From contig OY292278.1 in NCBI GenBank assembly GCA_958496175.1, forward strand, positions 39,246,001 through 39,310,000: a stretch of 64,000 nucleotides of DNA, read 5' to 3'. The notes below the pieces were generated by a model. That model was not told the origin of the DNA. It did no database searches and worked only from the letters and a program-made list of their open reading frames with translations. Each line of letters opens with the position of its first letter. The stretch's first letter is position 1. Source of the DNA: Sisyra terminalis (Eukaryota > Arthropoda > Insecta > Neuroptera > Sisyridae). Shown one piece after another: positions 1 through 12,187 of the stretch. A program made the position numbers and the translations under genes.

Positions 1-172
1 CGACAAACAATTTAGTATTTGGTTGAGCCACGTGTAACAACAAAGATCAGGAAATAATTATCAAATCTGTTGATTTTAAGGGATGACGATTCAATTTTTG
101 CCTTACTAAATTTAAAAGTACAAACAATATCCATTTTTCAGTTGAAATAAGCGTAAATCAATATAAACACTA

Positions 173-1202
173 TACTGTGCCAAAAAAGTTGATTTTTTTT
201 TTTTGAAAATTATATCAAAAATATTGTTCAAAGTGACAAAAAAAATATCGAGAAGGTTTTTACCCTTAATATTAATATTAAGAGATCTATCGTCTTTAAT
301 TTCATTTTTTTTATTTGTGCTTTCATTTTGGCGTCACTGCTGTCAAACTATCAAAATAAAAAAAATTATCTGCACATATATTTATAGAAAAATAAATTTC
401 CTACAAAAAACGTCTCTTTAAAAATTTTTGCCAGACACGTTGTTTCCGAATAATCAAGCTTTAAACATTGATATAATTTTTAGATTTATCTTCTTTATTT
501 TGGAACTTTGTAACCAACGAACAAATAAATATATTGAAATGAACAATATAAATTCTTAAAGGGTATTTAATGCTCTACAAAAAAGGTCTTTAAACGTTTT
601 TATATAAAATCACTCTTTCAAAATTGGTTCAACAACGAAAAAACAATAATTTAATTTTTCCTTCAACTGTAATTGTGAATAACTTTTGAAAAAGTGATTT
701 TATGTAAAAACGTTAAGAAATCTTTTTTATAGAACATTAAATTCTCTCCAAGAATCTATATTGTTTATTTCTATTTATTTATTTGTTAGGTAGTAACAAA
801 ACTCCAAAATAAAGAAGATATATCTAAAAATTATATCAATGTTTAAAGTTATAAGCGTTACAAAATTCCAAAATTTAGAAGAGAAATCTAAAAATGATAT
901 CAATGTTTAAAGCTTGATTATTCGGAAACAGCGTGTCTGGCAAAAATTTTCAAAAAGACGTTTTTTGTAGGGAATTTAATTTTTTTTAAATATATGTGCA
1001 GAAAATTTTTTTTATCTTGTTATTTTGACAGCATTGACGCATAAATGAAAGCACAAATAAAAAATCGAAATTAAAGATGATAGACCTCTAAATATTAATA
1101 TTAAGGGCTCAAACCTTCTCGATATTTTTTTTTGTCACCTTGAACAATATTTTCGATATACTTTTCAAAAAAAAAAAAATAATTGATTTTTTTGGCCCAG
1201 TC
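173..1202. mobile_element. Fold-back (long inverted repeat) DNA element, about 1 kb
   Basis: Two arms of roughly 480 bases are near reverse complements, with the turn near 640-680. The left end begins TACTGTGCCAAAAAA and the right end, read in reverse, GACTGGGCCAAAAAA. TA lies directly outside both ends (171-172 and 1203-1204), the target duplication expected of Tc1/mariner-type elements. Conserved landmarks are the block around 434-465 and its mirror around 910-940. No transposase reading frame survives, so it is probably a non-autonomous, strand-foldable element. Family assignment is inference from the TA flanks and end sequence. Confidence 0.7.
796..912. repeat. Two-unit tandem duplication inside the fold-back right arm
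   Basis: A block of about 53 bases (796-848) recurs at 860-912 with a handful of differences, period 64. Both units end in ATCAATGTTTAAAG. The left arm has only one counterpart (about 460-515), so the duplication arose after, or only in, the right arm. Confidence 0.65.
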
Positions 1203-1204
1203 TA

Positions 1205-2713
1205 ATAAGTACAAATCAATTAGGGGGTAATTAATCAGCGATTTTTTTGTTTTCTTCAAATAGTTTTTGCTATTCCAATATCATGTTATTGGTTAATAGA
1301 AAACATCTGTTCCATAAAAACACGAAATGAACAAAGTCAGTTTTTATTTTAGACGTCAGACGGCGACGCTACAGGAGTTGGCGTCGTTTTTCAATTATAA
1401 ATTACACGACAAGCCATAACACATTCCACCCCTAACTCGAACCAACCCGTTTTTATTATCCTTTCATTTCACTTGCTAAGCCTTTGGAACTCATTTTTTA
1501 CCAACAAAATTTTTCAATTTTCCAAATTTTGCATTTCCACATCGATTGGAAACAACACTGAAAAATGTCATACATTATTATATGGTTGGGGCACAAAAGA
1601 ATAAAATACGGCAAAAATTAATCAAGAGAAACTAAAAAAGAGGCTTTTGATGAAACCCGCTCCGTATTCGCACATAATAAAAGGGTTTGAAAATGATGTT
1701 TGGTTTTATTCTAAATATACACACACAGACCCCGATGTATTCCATACAAAAGGCCTATTCGGTGCAAACGAATCCCTCATTCCAATCTATTTCATTCAGT
1801 ACTTTCCACCACTCGAGCTTTTGCTATTATTCAAATATGTTTGGTTGGATTAATGTTAAGGCCCCTGGGGCCAGATGGCACGCACATTATCCACATCCAT
1901 ATACATTTGCAAAGCATACAAACATTCAACACAACAAAACAAAGACATATTTCGAGATTTTCCAAATGTCAAACTTACAACCCAAAACTGAGCTTTTTAA
2001 TTAATTTATTTTCGTCGATGTTTGCGTTATATCTGAGTCAACAAGCAGCCGAGAGTGGTACATTCATGCGAATAAGACCTGCAACGTAAACCGAAAAAGC
2101 TCAATATGAAACGAACAGAAACGGCAAGTCCCACTTGGGATTAGTCGGCCGCGTTCTTTATCAATATTTTACTTAACAAATATCATAAGTCAAACAGAAA
2201 GGAAATTCAATTAAAGCTCAGCATTCACACAATAAACAGTGCCGTCTCCATCCGAGCTTTCGGAATGCTTGCCAAGTTTTTGTCTCGCGGTTTTGCCAAG
2301 CATACGCTTCGCGTTTTATAATTTACTTTCCATATTTTATCGCTTCAAATTGTTGCATCTCAGCTGCTATGTGTGCTTTGAGGAAAATATTAAGATTGAA
2401 ACGGATAGTTTTGAGGAGGGAGGTTTATTTTTTTTTTATTTTTATGGGGTTTAAAAGGCTTTTTCGCCTTCGACGTTTTCCACGCCCGTGATGTGTTGGG
2501 GAGCATCGTCGCAATAGCGGAGCTTTTATTTAAATAACAGCTTTAGTGTAGGCCGCATGTTGCGTGTGTCCAATCCCCAAGCACTCAGGTTGATTACATC
2601 GCGAGCGGGAGGCCGCTCCCGGTTTTACCGCCTGGATCATTGACATTCGAACAACACGAGTAATGCAAACAACGCAAATGAAGGAAACAGTGCCATTTCA
2701 AGTGGGAAATATA
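1205..2713. other. Non-coding stretch with a GC-richer island near 2450-2690
   Basis: No exon or transposon was recognised. Open frames at 1647-2089 overlap in several frames and show no domain. The segment 2450-2690 is clearly richer in G+C than its surroundings and has compact CG-containing words, which could mark a conserved regulatory block, but nothing in the sequence says what it would control. Confidence 0.3.
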
Positions 2714-4220
2714 GTTATTTTTGTTTTAAGAGAATTTATTTCGAAAGTGGGAAAAATGCAAAGAAATGTGGGATGGTTTTTAAATGAGAACCAATCTATT
2801 AGCTTAAGCTCTATTTAAAAAAATATCTTGGGTTTTTATATCTAGATACTAAATCAAATCTTATATTAATCTTCAGCTAACAAAAAGAAAATAATATTTG
2901 AAAAATTTATAAACTGAAGTAGTTTTTTCCAAGAAAAACCAGGATTTTTATTCAAAAATTAAAAACCCTTTTACAGTAACTTTAGAATAGTGATTTTAAG
3001 ATAATTAATTTATGGTTATTTTTATTTTAAGAGAATATATTTCGAAAGTGGGAAAAATGCAAAGAAATGGGAAGTAGTTAAATAAGAACCAATCTATTTG
3101 TTTAAGCTCTATTTAAAAGAATATATCTTGGGTTTTTATATCTAGATACTAAATCAAATCTTATATTAATCTTCAGTTAACAAAAAGAAAATAATATTTG
3201 AAAAATTTATAAACTGAAGTAGTTTTTTCCAAGAAAAACCAGGATTTCTATTCAAAAATTAAAAATCCTTTTACATTAACTTTAGAACAGTGATTTTAAG
3301 ATAATTTATTTATGGTTATTTTTATTTTAAGAGAATATATTTCGAAAGTGGGAAAAATGCAAAGAAATGGGACGGTAGTCAAATAAGAACCAATCTATTT
3401 GTTTAAGCTCTATTTAAAAGAATATATCTTGGGTTTTTATATCTAGATACTTAATTAAATCTTATATTAATCTTCAGCTAACAAAAAGAAAATAATATTT
3501 GAAAAATTTAAAAATTGAAGTAGCTTTTTCCAAGAAAAACCAGGATTTCTATTCAAAAATTAAAAATCCATTTATAGAAACTTTAGAACAGTAATTTTGA
3601 GATAATTTATTTATGGTTATTTTTGTTTTAAAAGAATATATTTCAGAAGTGGAAAAAATGCAAAAAAATGTGGGACGGGTTTTAAATAAGAACCAATCTA
3701 TTAGTTTTATGGTCTATTTAAAAAAAATATCTTTGGTTTTTATATCTTGATACTTAATCAAATCTTATATTCATCTTCAGTTAACAAAAAGAAAATAATA
3801 TTTGAAAAATGTATAAATTGAAGTAGTTTTTTCCAAGAAAAACTAGGATTTCTATTCAAAAATTAAAAACCCTTTTACAGTAACTTTAGATCAGAGATTT
3901 TAAGATAATTTATTTATGGTTATTTTTGTTTTAAGAGAGTATATTTCGGAAGTGAGAAAAATCCAAAGAAATGTGGGACGGTTTTTAAATCTACTAGAAT
4001 CAATCTACTAGTTTAAGCTCTATTTAAAAAAAATCCATGGCGTTTTTATATCTAGATACAAAACCAAATCTTATATTAATGTTTAGTCAACAGAAAGAAA
4101 ATATAATTTTTGAAAAATGTTTAATTTGAAGTAGTTTTTTCCAAGAAAAACCAGGATTTCTATTCAAAAATTAAAAGCCCTTTTACAGTAACTTAGAACA
4201 GTAATTTTTAAATAATTTAT
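2714..4220. repeat. Tandem array, five copies of a ~301-bp unit
   Basis: Units start at the shared word GTTATTTTTRTTTTAAGAG at 2714, 3015, 3315, 3616 and 3919, giving periods of 301, 300, 301 and 303. Each unit contains the same ordered landmarks: a GGGAAAAATGCAAAGAAA word, TATATCTAGATAC, TTCCAAGAAAAACCAGGATT and a run ending in ATTTATTTATG. Inner copies are nearly identical and the last is the most diverged. There is no coding potential. This is a short satellite-like array rather than a dispersed transposon. Confidence 0.93.
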
Positions 4221-5631
4221 TTGTCATCACCATTTTTGTTCTATCAGTGAACAGTTTTGTCCCAAATTAGCCTCACAATTGCACATCAAACCCCTTAAAC
4301 CATTGGTTAGCCAATTTTTGGAATACTATCATTTCAATATGACTTTTTGCGGTGACGATTTTGGCTTTTCTTTTCAATTTTATTTTTCCATTTTTCTTTT
4401 CAATCGGGAGATAAGCGTCGTCCTTCCATTATTTTCTTCAGGCTTGGAAATAAGTAGAAGCGTAACGAGAGGGGTTCAGTGGGAAGAAGCCTAGATCTTG
4501 AGTGGCACATAAAATAAAGGTGGTACGTTGGAATTGAAAATTCCATAAATTATTTCGCTTTGAGAAAAACACGAAAAGTATATTTGTAAATAATTTAAAA
4601 AATTAAAAGTAATTACCAATTTTCTTGGCTAATGATGCAAATAGGGGGCGACAAATTTTCATTGCAAAGTAGCAAACTTACAGGGGAATAGGATGCTGAA
4701 CAAGTAATTACTTTAAAGCTAAAGAAATTTATTATGAACCTAATTTAGCAATACTTGAGGAAATTCTACGCGAATTAGTTGATGATAGAACACTCTTTAA
4801 TTGCTCCACTTATTCGAAAAGAATGAATTATACATTCAAATGAATTCATGTGCTAAAGTACTAAACGATATTTTCATGTTATCAGTTAAATTTTTGATAA
4901 TATTTGTTGATTTTTGAAGCTGTTTTCTTCACTTGCTCGGCAATGTTACCAGTGGATATTTTTTTGGGGTCTTTAGGATAATAAATGTCTCCACTTTTCC
5001 ATTGGAAATGTTGGTACATGAGGAAACTCTTTCCTTATTTGTAGCAAATCTACCAAAGGCACAATTTTTATTACAATTTAATTTTCTAAGCCTAACTTTC
5101 ATGTTTTCAAGATGATTTCATTTTCATGTTTTCGATGAGGATTAAATTTTAATTAAATCTATAAATTCTTTGAAAAATATTTAGAAACCCCAAGAGCATA
5201 ATAGTTTTCCGTATTATTCCCTTGACTATATCGGTTAGCCATCTGATAATGATTGTAATATATTAGTTACATATTTCATTGTTGAAAGTCGGAGGGAAAT
5301 CATTCATTTGGAAAATTTTTATAATAATAATGGACTGAAATGTAACAATTAATCTTGATGATAACAACAGATTATTGCTAGCATGAGTACCTGCATATTA
5401 TTTAAGACTTTTGATTGTCAATATAATCAAGAGTTTTGCCAAGTGGAAACAAAATAGGCAGCTGCCTTCCTCTTAAGATTTAATGAATAGTGAATGCAGT
5501 TGATAAAATCAGTATATATATTTATATAATTTTTTTTTACTTAATTTTATGTTAAGAATTCAAATTGTTTTGTAGTATATATTGGAGAAAAAGAATAATC
5601 ATCGATATGGTAAAATAAAGAAGAGCTAACT
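4221..5631. other. AT-rich non-coding stretch, nothing recognised
   Basis: Open frames here (for example 4279-4494) have low-complexity translations without domain signatures or credible splice partners. No inverted ends, tandem array or RNA gene was seen. Confidence 0.3.
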
Positions 5632-5639
5632 GGGTAGAT

Positions 5640-6078
5640 CAGTGGTTCTTAACCTGGGTTCAATCAAACTCCAGAGGTTCGGTGAGTCAGTCTCCCCGGT
5701 TTGGTTTTTTGTTCATTTTATGCGCCTATTAATACATATTTGAGCTCATATCTCTTTTAGGTCGATCAACATCAGACAATGTTGCATTTCCATCTTTATT
5801 TTTTATTTAATTAACCCACAATGAAAATTTAATCACAAAAGAGAAAATGTCATAATATTAGAATTGAATTTACCCAAAAATCGTGGAAAGTATAAAAAAG
5901 GAAGTAGAAAATTCAACGTTACCAGTTTTTGACCGGCCTTAAAGGGACATGAGCCCCAATTTGGCAATATTTTGAATTTGAAACAATCATAATTTTTTTA
6001 AATAACGAAAGGGTTCGATAAAGGTTCATAATGAAACTGGTGATAGATTAGTACCTTCAACAAGGTTAAGAACCACTG
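5640..6078. mobile_element. Non-autonomous hAT-type element (439 bp) with 8-bp target duplication
   Basis: The left end reads CAGTGGTTCTTAACCTGG and the right end is its near reverse complement, finishing AAGGTTAAGAACCACTG. The flanks are GGGTAGAT (5632-5639) and GAGTAGAT (6079-6086), 7 of 8 identical, matching the 8-bp duplications made by hAT transposases. The interior has no transposase frame. Its core (about 5765-5935) is homologous to the core of the element at 10968-11193 although the ends differ. Confidence 0.85.
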
Positions 6079-6086
6079 GAGTAGAT

Positions 6087-8486
6087 CATATTTTTAAAGA
6101 AAAATGAATCATATTTGATGTTGTTAAAGCAAAACAGGAAAACCCCAAGAAAAATGGATCGAATGAAAGGATTAATTGAAAAAAGAATGGATTACTCTGA
6201 TTTAAGGAAACTCTTCAAGAATCGATGGCACTAGAGGAAACAATTGTCGATAGGTGGAAAAAAAGGAAAAAAATAACTTTAACAATTCATTCTTAGTCCT
6301 TTTTTTCCATTATATTTTTACTTTAAATAATTGTTTCAACCAAAATTTTATACAAAGGTTCCATTAAAAAGTAATTGATTTGAATTGAGAAGTAAGCAAC
6401 CGTCCCATTGTTAAATCAAAAATATTGTATATTCAATCTTTACGATCTTTTATGAAAATTTCTAATCTTTCATTGTATGATGAGCCGTCACTCGAACTAA
6501 GCTGCACCCCAAATTCCCAAAAGTCACGATAATTACAGTTTTGAAACGCACGTGCCGCCCTTAACTAGACAAACCAATATTTGCAAATCGTTGGGCTTCA
6601 GCCCAAACATTAATCCAACCGAACCCTCAATAATAAATCCTCCCAACAAATCAGCATATAATTAAGAAAATATACAAATAAACGCTACAATTTTCTTGAA
6701 CAACTCAAAATATTAAAAAAATGAGAAATAATTATATGCGTTGCATAATATCCCATTCCCCTCATTGACCACCTGGATCATCCCTGCTTATTATTATAAT
6801 GCGTGTGCACTTGATTATACCTTACGGGATTTTCGCCATGGGGAGATTTTTTTTCCAGATAACATCCCACGGGTGGCGGGGGAAACTAAAAGTTTTACAA
6901 GTTTTCGTTGAAAATTGGGGTGAGAAAATGGTGAGCCGCGGCTGTTTTTATTATATAACACCTGTGCCGTGTGCCGCCAATTTTACCGTGATTCCGACTT
7001 CCTTTTCACGCGTACGGTACATCCTCGTATCGTCCTTACGTTTATTACGGTGTCGGTGCCACTTGAATTTGGCTTTTCTCATTAGAAATTTATGAAAATC
7101 AGAGACGGAATATTTGCTTTTAATAGCGTTGTAATTAAGCGATCTCTTTTTATGGGGAGTGTAAATTTTATGAGTCAGTAACTAAATGCAGATGGTTTCG
7201 CTTTAAAATGCATATTTTATTAATTAGGCACATATTTATTGATCGTATCGCAGGCGAAATGGCTTTAGGTGATTTTAATGTGCTCGTTTGTGCTAGAGGG
7301 TGCTGCAAACGTTTTTCAAAAACAAATCGAGTACAATATTTACTCTTTGTAAACATAAACATAAATAAACAATGATAAATCTTATAAAAAGCTCACAAAG
7401 CTCACTTGTTTATAATATTTAACGACTTCATTCTTATGATATGAAATTACTTAAGGCCTAAAAAGGTCCTAAGGAAAAATATCATAGGAATTTTAAAAAA
7501 ATACTTAGGGAACTATCAAACCATTTAAGTTTAAGATTGGTTTTAGTATTTAAGCTTTTTTTGATGAGACCTTATATCTTGACTATCATTAAGAAGATAT
7601 ATTGAAAAATGCTTAAGTAATTTTTATTTTAAATAGCTAAAACCACAAAAGTGAACTATTTTAATGATAATGGTCCATGAAAAAGTAAAAATTTCAGCCC
7701 CCAATATTACAACTGTGAAGGAAGGTACCAAATACTCAAACCAAAAGTTAAGAATATTATTCCTCTGGGAATTTCCTCTATCATGTCTACTATAAGTTAA
7801 TCAATTGGTTTAGAAGACTAAGATTCTTTTGAACAATATAATTAAAATAAGGAAGAACTCCCAATTAATCTCTTAACAAAAAAAAAAAAGACAATTTAAA
7901 TAACCCAGGGTTTTAATTGAAACGGAAACGAAAGAATACTTATCAACCACTGTAATACATTTTATCTGTTAACGTAATAAATTATTAAGTTTTTGAGATT
8001 AACAAAGATGTAAAAACATATTAATTTTCAATTCCTATCAATAACAATTGAAGATGGATGTAAATTTTTTGTATATGGAAAAATTTAGGCATCGTGACAT
8101 AATTTACAAGTAAATTTAAGTTAAACATTAGCTTGATTACTGAATATATAGCTTATGATAAAAGAAATTCATAGAAGCGATCTTATCATTAATGCTTAAT
8201 AGTCTTACTATTTAAATCCTAAAGATATTTATTAAATAAGTAAAAATTATCTGTTAGCTAAATCCCACAGATTTCACCATTAATTGATCAATCCTTCGGA
8301 TAAAATTTTGTCTGGAAGATAAATGTCCCTATCTAGATATGGAAAAACAACCCTTGGAGGAATTTAAAAAGTAACCTCAATAAACTGGAATATGAAATAG
8401 TTTAGATTATAGTTGTTTTTATTTAAAAGTGGAACCTTCATAGAAATCATTAAATTATGCAACAATCAAAACTCCAAATGCTATAA
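6087..8486. other. Non-coding stretch with a GC-richer block at 6480-7090
   Basis: The block at 6480-7090 has sustained non-repetitive sequence with many CG dinucleotides, unlike the A/T-runs on either side. The open frame at 6799-7095 has no start context, domain or splice neighbours that I can support. The rest is AT-rich without recognisable elements. A regulatory role for the block is only a guess. Confidence 0.3.
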
Positions 8487-8501
8487 TTGCATTATTTTTG
8501 T

Positions 8502-8811
8502 GTATACAATATATAAAATATATTGCAGTCCAATTTACTAACATAAACTTGAACAGAAGTTCAAACAAAATATTCGTGACGTATTGCCCAGATACGTATT
8601 TGAATCATCACAAAGCAGTTACGGAATGATCCAAACTACTTGATGACCACTGATGAAGATTGCTTGGCAATCGAAATACGTATCTGGGCAATACGTCACG
8701 AATATTTTGATTGAACTTCTGTTCAAGTTTATGTTAGTGAATTGGACTGCAATATATTTTATATATTGTATACACAGTATAACTGTTCAAAGTCAGCGAA
8801 AAAATCATATT
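8502..8811 (+). mobile_element. Palindromic retro-inserted element with hammerhead-like core, copy 1
   Basis: A 15-base sequence, TTGCATTATTTTTGT, flanks the element perfectly on both sides (8487-8501 and 8812-8826), so this is a clean insertion with a long target duplication. The body is a palindrome: the arm starting GTATACAATATATAAAATAT and running through CAAATAAAC-like and AATATTCGTGACGTATTGCC blocks is mirrored on the right. A short unpaired 3' tail (about 8776-8811) follows. A second copy lies at 60505-60970. Variable-length target duplications are typical of reverse-transcribed elements such as Penelope-like elements, but no protein is encoded here. Confidence 0.82.
8644..8690 (+). 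ncRNA. Hammerhead-ribozyme-like motif
   Basis: In order: stem I strand TGACCA (8644-8649), CTGATGA (8650-8656), one extra A, hairpin GATTGC-TTG-GCAATC (8658-8672), GAA (8673-8675), loop-free stem III ATAC/GTAT (8676-8683), C as the cleavage-site base (8684), and TGGGCA (8685-8690) pairing with the first strand except for one mismatch. Known hammerheads have CUGANGA and GAA in exactly this order, and Penelope-like elements carry forms with minimal stem III. The extra base after CTGATGA departs from the textbook core, so cleavage activity is uncertain. Confidence 0.55.
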
Positions 8812-8826
8812 TTGCATTATTTTTGT

Positions 8827-10967
8827 TATAACAATTCAATTCAAAGAATTTATCATTTAGACTGTAAATATTTCCAAATATTTTGCCGAACATACTTTTA
8901 CATCTTATAATAGTACCTTATGATACTTTGATATAGTATTGATATTGATTATATTGATAGATACTTAAGTAATCTTTAGATAATTATAATTAATAGATGT
9001 TGAAAATATTTTCTTACTAATTTCGATTAGATTGTTTTCCAAGATGTTCTTTCATCAAAATCAATAAGTACATAAACGCTTAGTTAATTGTAACATTGAT
9101 TGATTGTAGTAATAATTGATCAGGGATAATTAAATTTGTCACGGTTTTACAAATTGCAACTTTTGCACCAATTTCATAATTATATATTGAAGTATAATCA
9201 CACGTTATAGAGTTATAAAATCAGAAAAAATACATTTAAATTTATTATGATTTAATTTATTAAAGATTTGCAGTAGTTGCCTTTTCTTATCACATTTACT
9301 GTTAAGAGATTTGTAATTGATGAAAAAGACTTATTTGAAAAAAAAATAAAAATTGAAATATCCCTCGACATGAACGATGAGCTCTTGCAACAAATGTGAA
9401 GCCTCGATCCCTTATCTATGACGAAAAAGGTTTCAGTCGGTTATTAAGATAGGAAAGACATAACATTTATGGGTGGGTGAAAGGCGGATTTCAATCAGCG
9501 AAAAAGCTTCGACCTAATGCCATACAACACTCACTTGAGATTATTGTCTATTTTCACTCCCCAAAATCCCGATTGTCGGGAATAAAGAGGGACAAAAAGG
9601 GCTCACGCCAAATACGTTCGCATTTAGGCGAACAAAACGCCGCGTGGCCAACACACGCTCCTGAAGAACGGGCGGACGTGCGGCGTCGGATGTTGCGGGT
9701 GAATTTTGCGTGCCAATCCATCGACCGTTTGGCTTTGTATGATCCAACAAAAACATATTGTTTCACATTGTCCACCACACTTTCGAAAATTTACATCAAC
9801 GTTTACATCTAGTACTCAATTTAAATTCAATTTCAATTTTCAATAACACGACTCCTCTATATAGTAGGTAGGCACTATAAGAAGAAGTATGTAATGCAGC
9901 GATCAAACTTTTAAAATATATTTTTTATGAACCCACAATACAACAAAATGTTGGCTCCTTTTTCAATACGGGGGTTACTGGCAGAAGTTGGGGGTAGTTC
10001 TAAGAAATTTCGGTTGTCAACCCTTAAAAGTCGAGCAATTGCACATCACAAGTAAATTTATTAGAAATCAGGTACTTTCAGCTCTTTAATCCTAAGGGTG
10101 GAAGACTAATTGGATGTATTTTAATCATTCCCCAAAAATTGCAATTGTTTCACTTTCAAATGTTATTTAAAACTTTACCAATATTGGGATAGTTTCTAAA
10201 ATTTTCGGTTCTTAACCTTTAAAAGTTTTAACCTGGAGCAATTATATATTCTTCTGCGAAGCATTAAGGGAGTAATTTTTTGTCTTATATTTCATTACTG
10301 ATAAAAATATAAAATCGCCCATTCTAACTTGTCTTTGGTACTTAGAACAATTTGAAAACCAATTATTGTTATTGAAAATTAGTAAAATATATTCGTTTAC
10401 CTCCACGCTCCCCCCCCCCATTTCCATCAATTACGTTTGTACAACTCCAAATGTACGGCTTCGATTTGCTTTTTAGTCATGCTAATCAAAATAAAAAAGA
10501 CCATAATTTTTTTCGTTTTACATTGTATTTTCAAATATAAGTGCACATTTGTGTCGATAAAATTTGTAAAGTGTTTTCCTTATACGATGCAGATATATAA
10601 TAAGAAAGGGTTTTTCAAAATTCCTCCCCTAACAGAGTGAAAAATGGTGGCAAAATTTGTACAGGATAACGTCTAATAAACAATCGAAATTTTAAATTTC
10701 ATAGTCACAGTATCGTTATAAATGAAACGTTATAACCCTATATTATAAAACAAAGTTAGTTTAATATTAGAAACAAAAACTTTGGGTCTGCTTAAAAATT
10801 TAAATTCTCGATAGATATAACAGAAAATGGTTAAGTTAAGTTTATGAGTGAGCATTAAGTTTTTTGACTTTCACATATTGTAGACCTGAAAATCCGAAAA
10901 AGTATTCACAAATAAATACATTAGTGAGCAAGTACCTCCTGAAATTCGGCGAACTAAAAGAAAATTC
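8827..10967. other. Non-coding stretch with a GC-rich block at 9470-9760
   Basis: The block 9470-9760 contains dense CG-bearing sequence and long open frames on both strands (9477-9812 plus; 9541-9778 minus). Simultaneous openness on both strands in GC-rich DNA is usually a composition effect, and no domain is visible. It may be a conserved regulatory island or an unrecognised exon. The rest is AT-rich, with a homopolymer C run near 10408-10418. Confidence 0.3.
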
Positions 10968-11193
10968 GGCTCATGTGTACTTTAGCACACCCACAATCTG
11001 ACAAAGTTGCATTTTCGACTATTTTTTTTAATTTAATTCGCGATTAAATCTGTCCATAATAAAAATTTGACCACAAAAGAGAGAATTATACCATATTAGA
11101 ATTGAAATAACAAAAATATCGCGAATTAAATTAAAAATAAAGTCGAAACTGCAACGTTGTCAGATTGTGGGTGTGCTAAAGTACACTTGAGCC
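10968..11193. mobile_element. Near-palindromic MITE (226 bp) with perfect 8-bp target duplication
   Basis: The element starts GGCTCATGTGTACTTTAGC and ends in the near reverse complement. The first 53 bases match the other end with three mismatches, and the pairing continues into an AATTTAATTCGCGAT block, so about 80 bases at each end can pair. GAAAATTC flanks both sides (10960-10967 and 11194-11201). The 8-bp duplication suggests mobilisation by a hAT-type transposase. The core shares sequence with the element at 5640-6078. Confidence 0.88.
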
Positions 11194-11340
11194 GAAAATT
11201 CTTATCGGCATTTTCGTGAACTATAGTTAGTAGCTCCTATCGACAGAGAAAGCATGACCATTTAAAAGGAAGGTGGTTATTTTGAATGTGTATTATATAG
11301 TTAGTTGTAATGATAAAAGAAACCTAAGATGCTTCTACAG

Positions 11341-12187
11341 AGCAAAATATATACGTCAATCGTGAATGGTGAATGGTGAACTCAAGACTATCCAATATGG
11401 TATAATTGTATAGTTCAAATTCGGATATTTTAATAATAAGTATATAGTAACACAATGGTTATACTTGAATATGGAGAAACTGGTTCTCGTGCAATTGTAC
11501 AGATTTCAATTTCGCAATAGTGTTAAATATTGCAGGAAGGTAATAATTTTCGGAAAAAGGTTCATTCGGGAATCGAGACAGTAAGATAGGATTCCTACTA
11601 ATATTCAAAAATCTATACCCTTAACTTCTCATATTTGGACCCAAGTATTCTGGAAACTTTTGACTGTTTTAAGTCATAATTATGACCGATTTTATTGAAC
11701 TTGACGATATTTTTTATTTCTATATAGATGCTGATTGATTTATTGATTATTTGGTTCACGGTAGGTTTACCTACCGTAGGTATACGCAATGGACCCTACT
11801 CTTTTTAGATATTTATAAATATTTTTTAAAAATTAATTGATCATTACATACAAATATTTTATTGTAAGTAACAGTTTATTAAAAGTATCTTTTTAAAGTT
11901 GACAAAATAGTGTTTTTAAGTATGATTATCATTACGGAGGTTTAGGCAAAGAGTTAGTTTTATTCTAGTTTTTAGAGTTTCAATAAATTTTGTTAGAGGT
12001 ATATAGAGATATCTGATCCAAAAAAAATAAAATAAAGAAGTATTTACCAAAAAAAAAAAGTATGATTATGTTTTTCGTAAAAGAAATAAGAAAAATAAGA
12101 GTTTCCCTTTACCAATACAAATAACAAATCTAAAATGAAAATATAACCAACACCTACGCTATGCAGACGAAGTCGCGGACATCAGCT
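11341..12187 (-). repeat. Dispersed LINE-like repeat, copy A, with an internal insertion
   Basis: Read on the minus strand the repeat begins at about 12187 with CTAGCTGATGTCCGCGACTT and proceeds through blocks that match 45353-45793 in the same order: AAAAATATCG, TTCAATAAA, TAATTATGAC, GATTCCCGAATGAACC, a GAACCAGTTTCTCCA-like block and a GATAGTC...GTTCACCAT block. Relative to copy B it holds roughly 300 extra bases (about 11730-12057), including the palindrome GGTAGGTTTACCTACC. The CCCGCGACTTCG-type word is common in insect interspersed repeats, but I cannot assign the family firmly. Confidence 0.7.

Noticed and set aside
8644..8690. Stem III drawn as ACGTAT paired with the distant ATACGT (8677-8696)
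   Set aside because: That pairing leaves two extra bases after GAA; the loop-free ATAC/GTAT stem gives the canonical junction and matches the other families.
9477..9812. 111-codon plus-strand frame with two minus-strand frames opposite
   Set aside because: Open on both strands in a GC-rich patch, with no domain or splice context.
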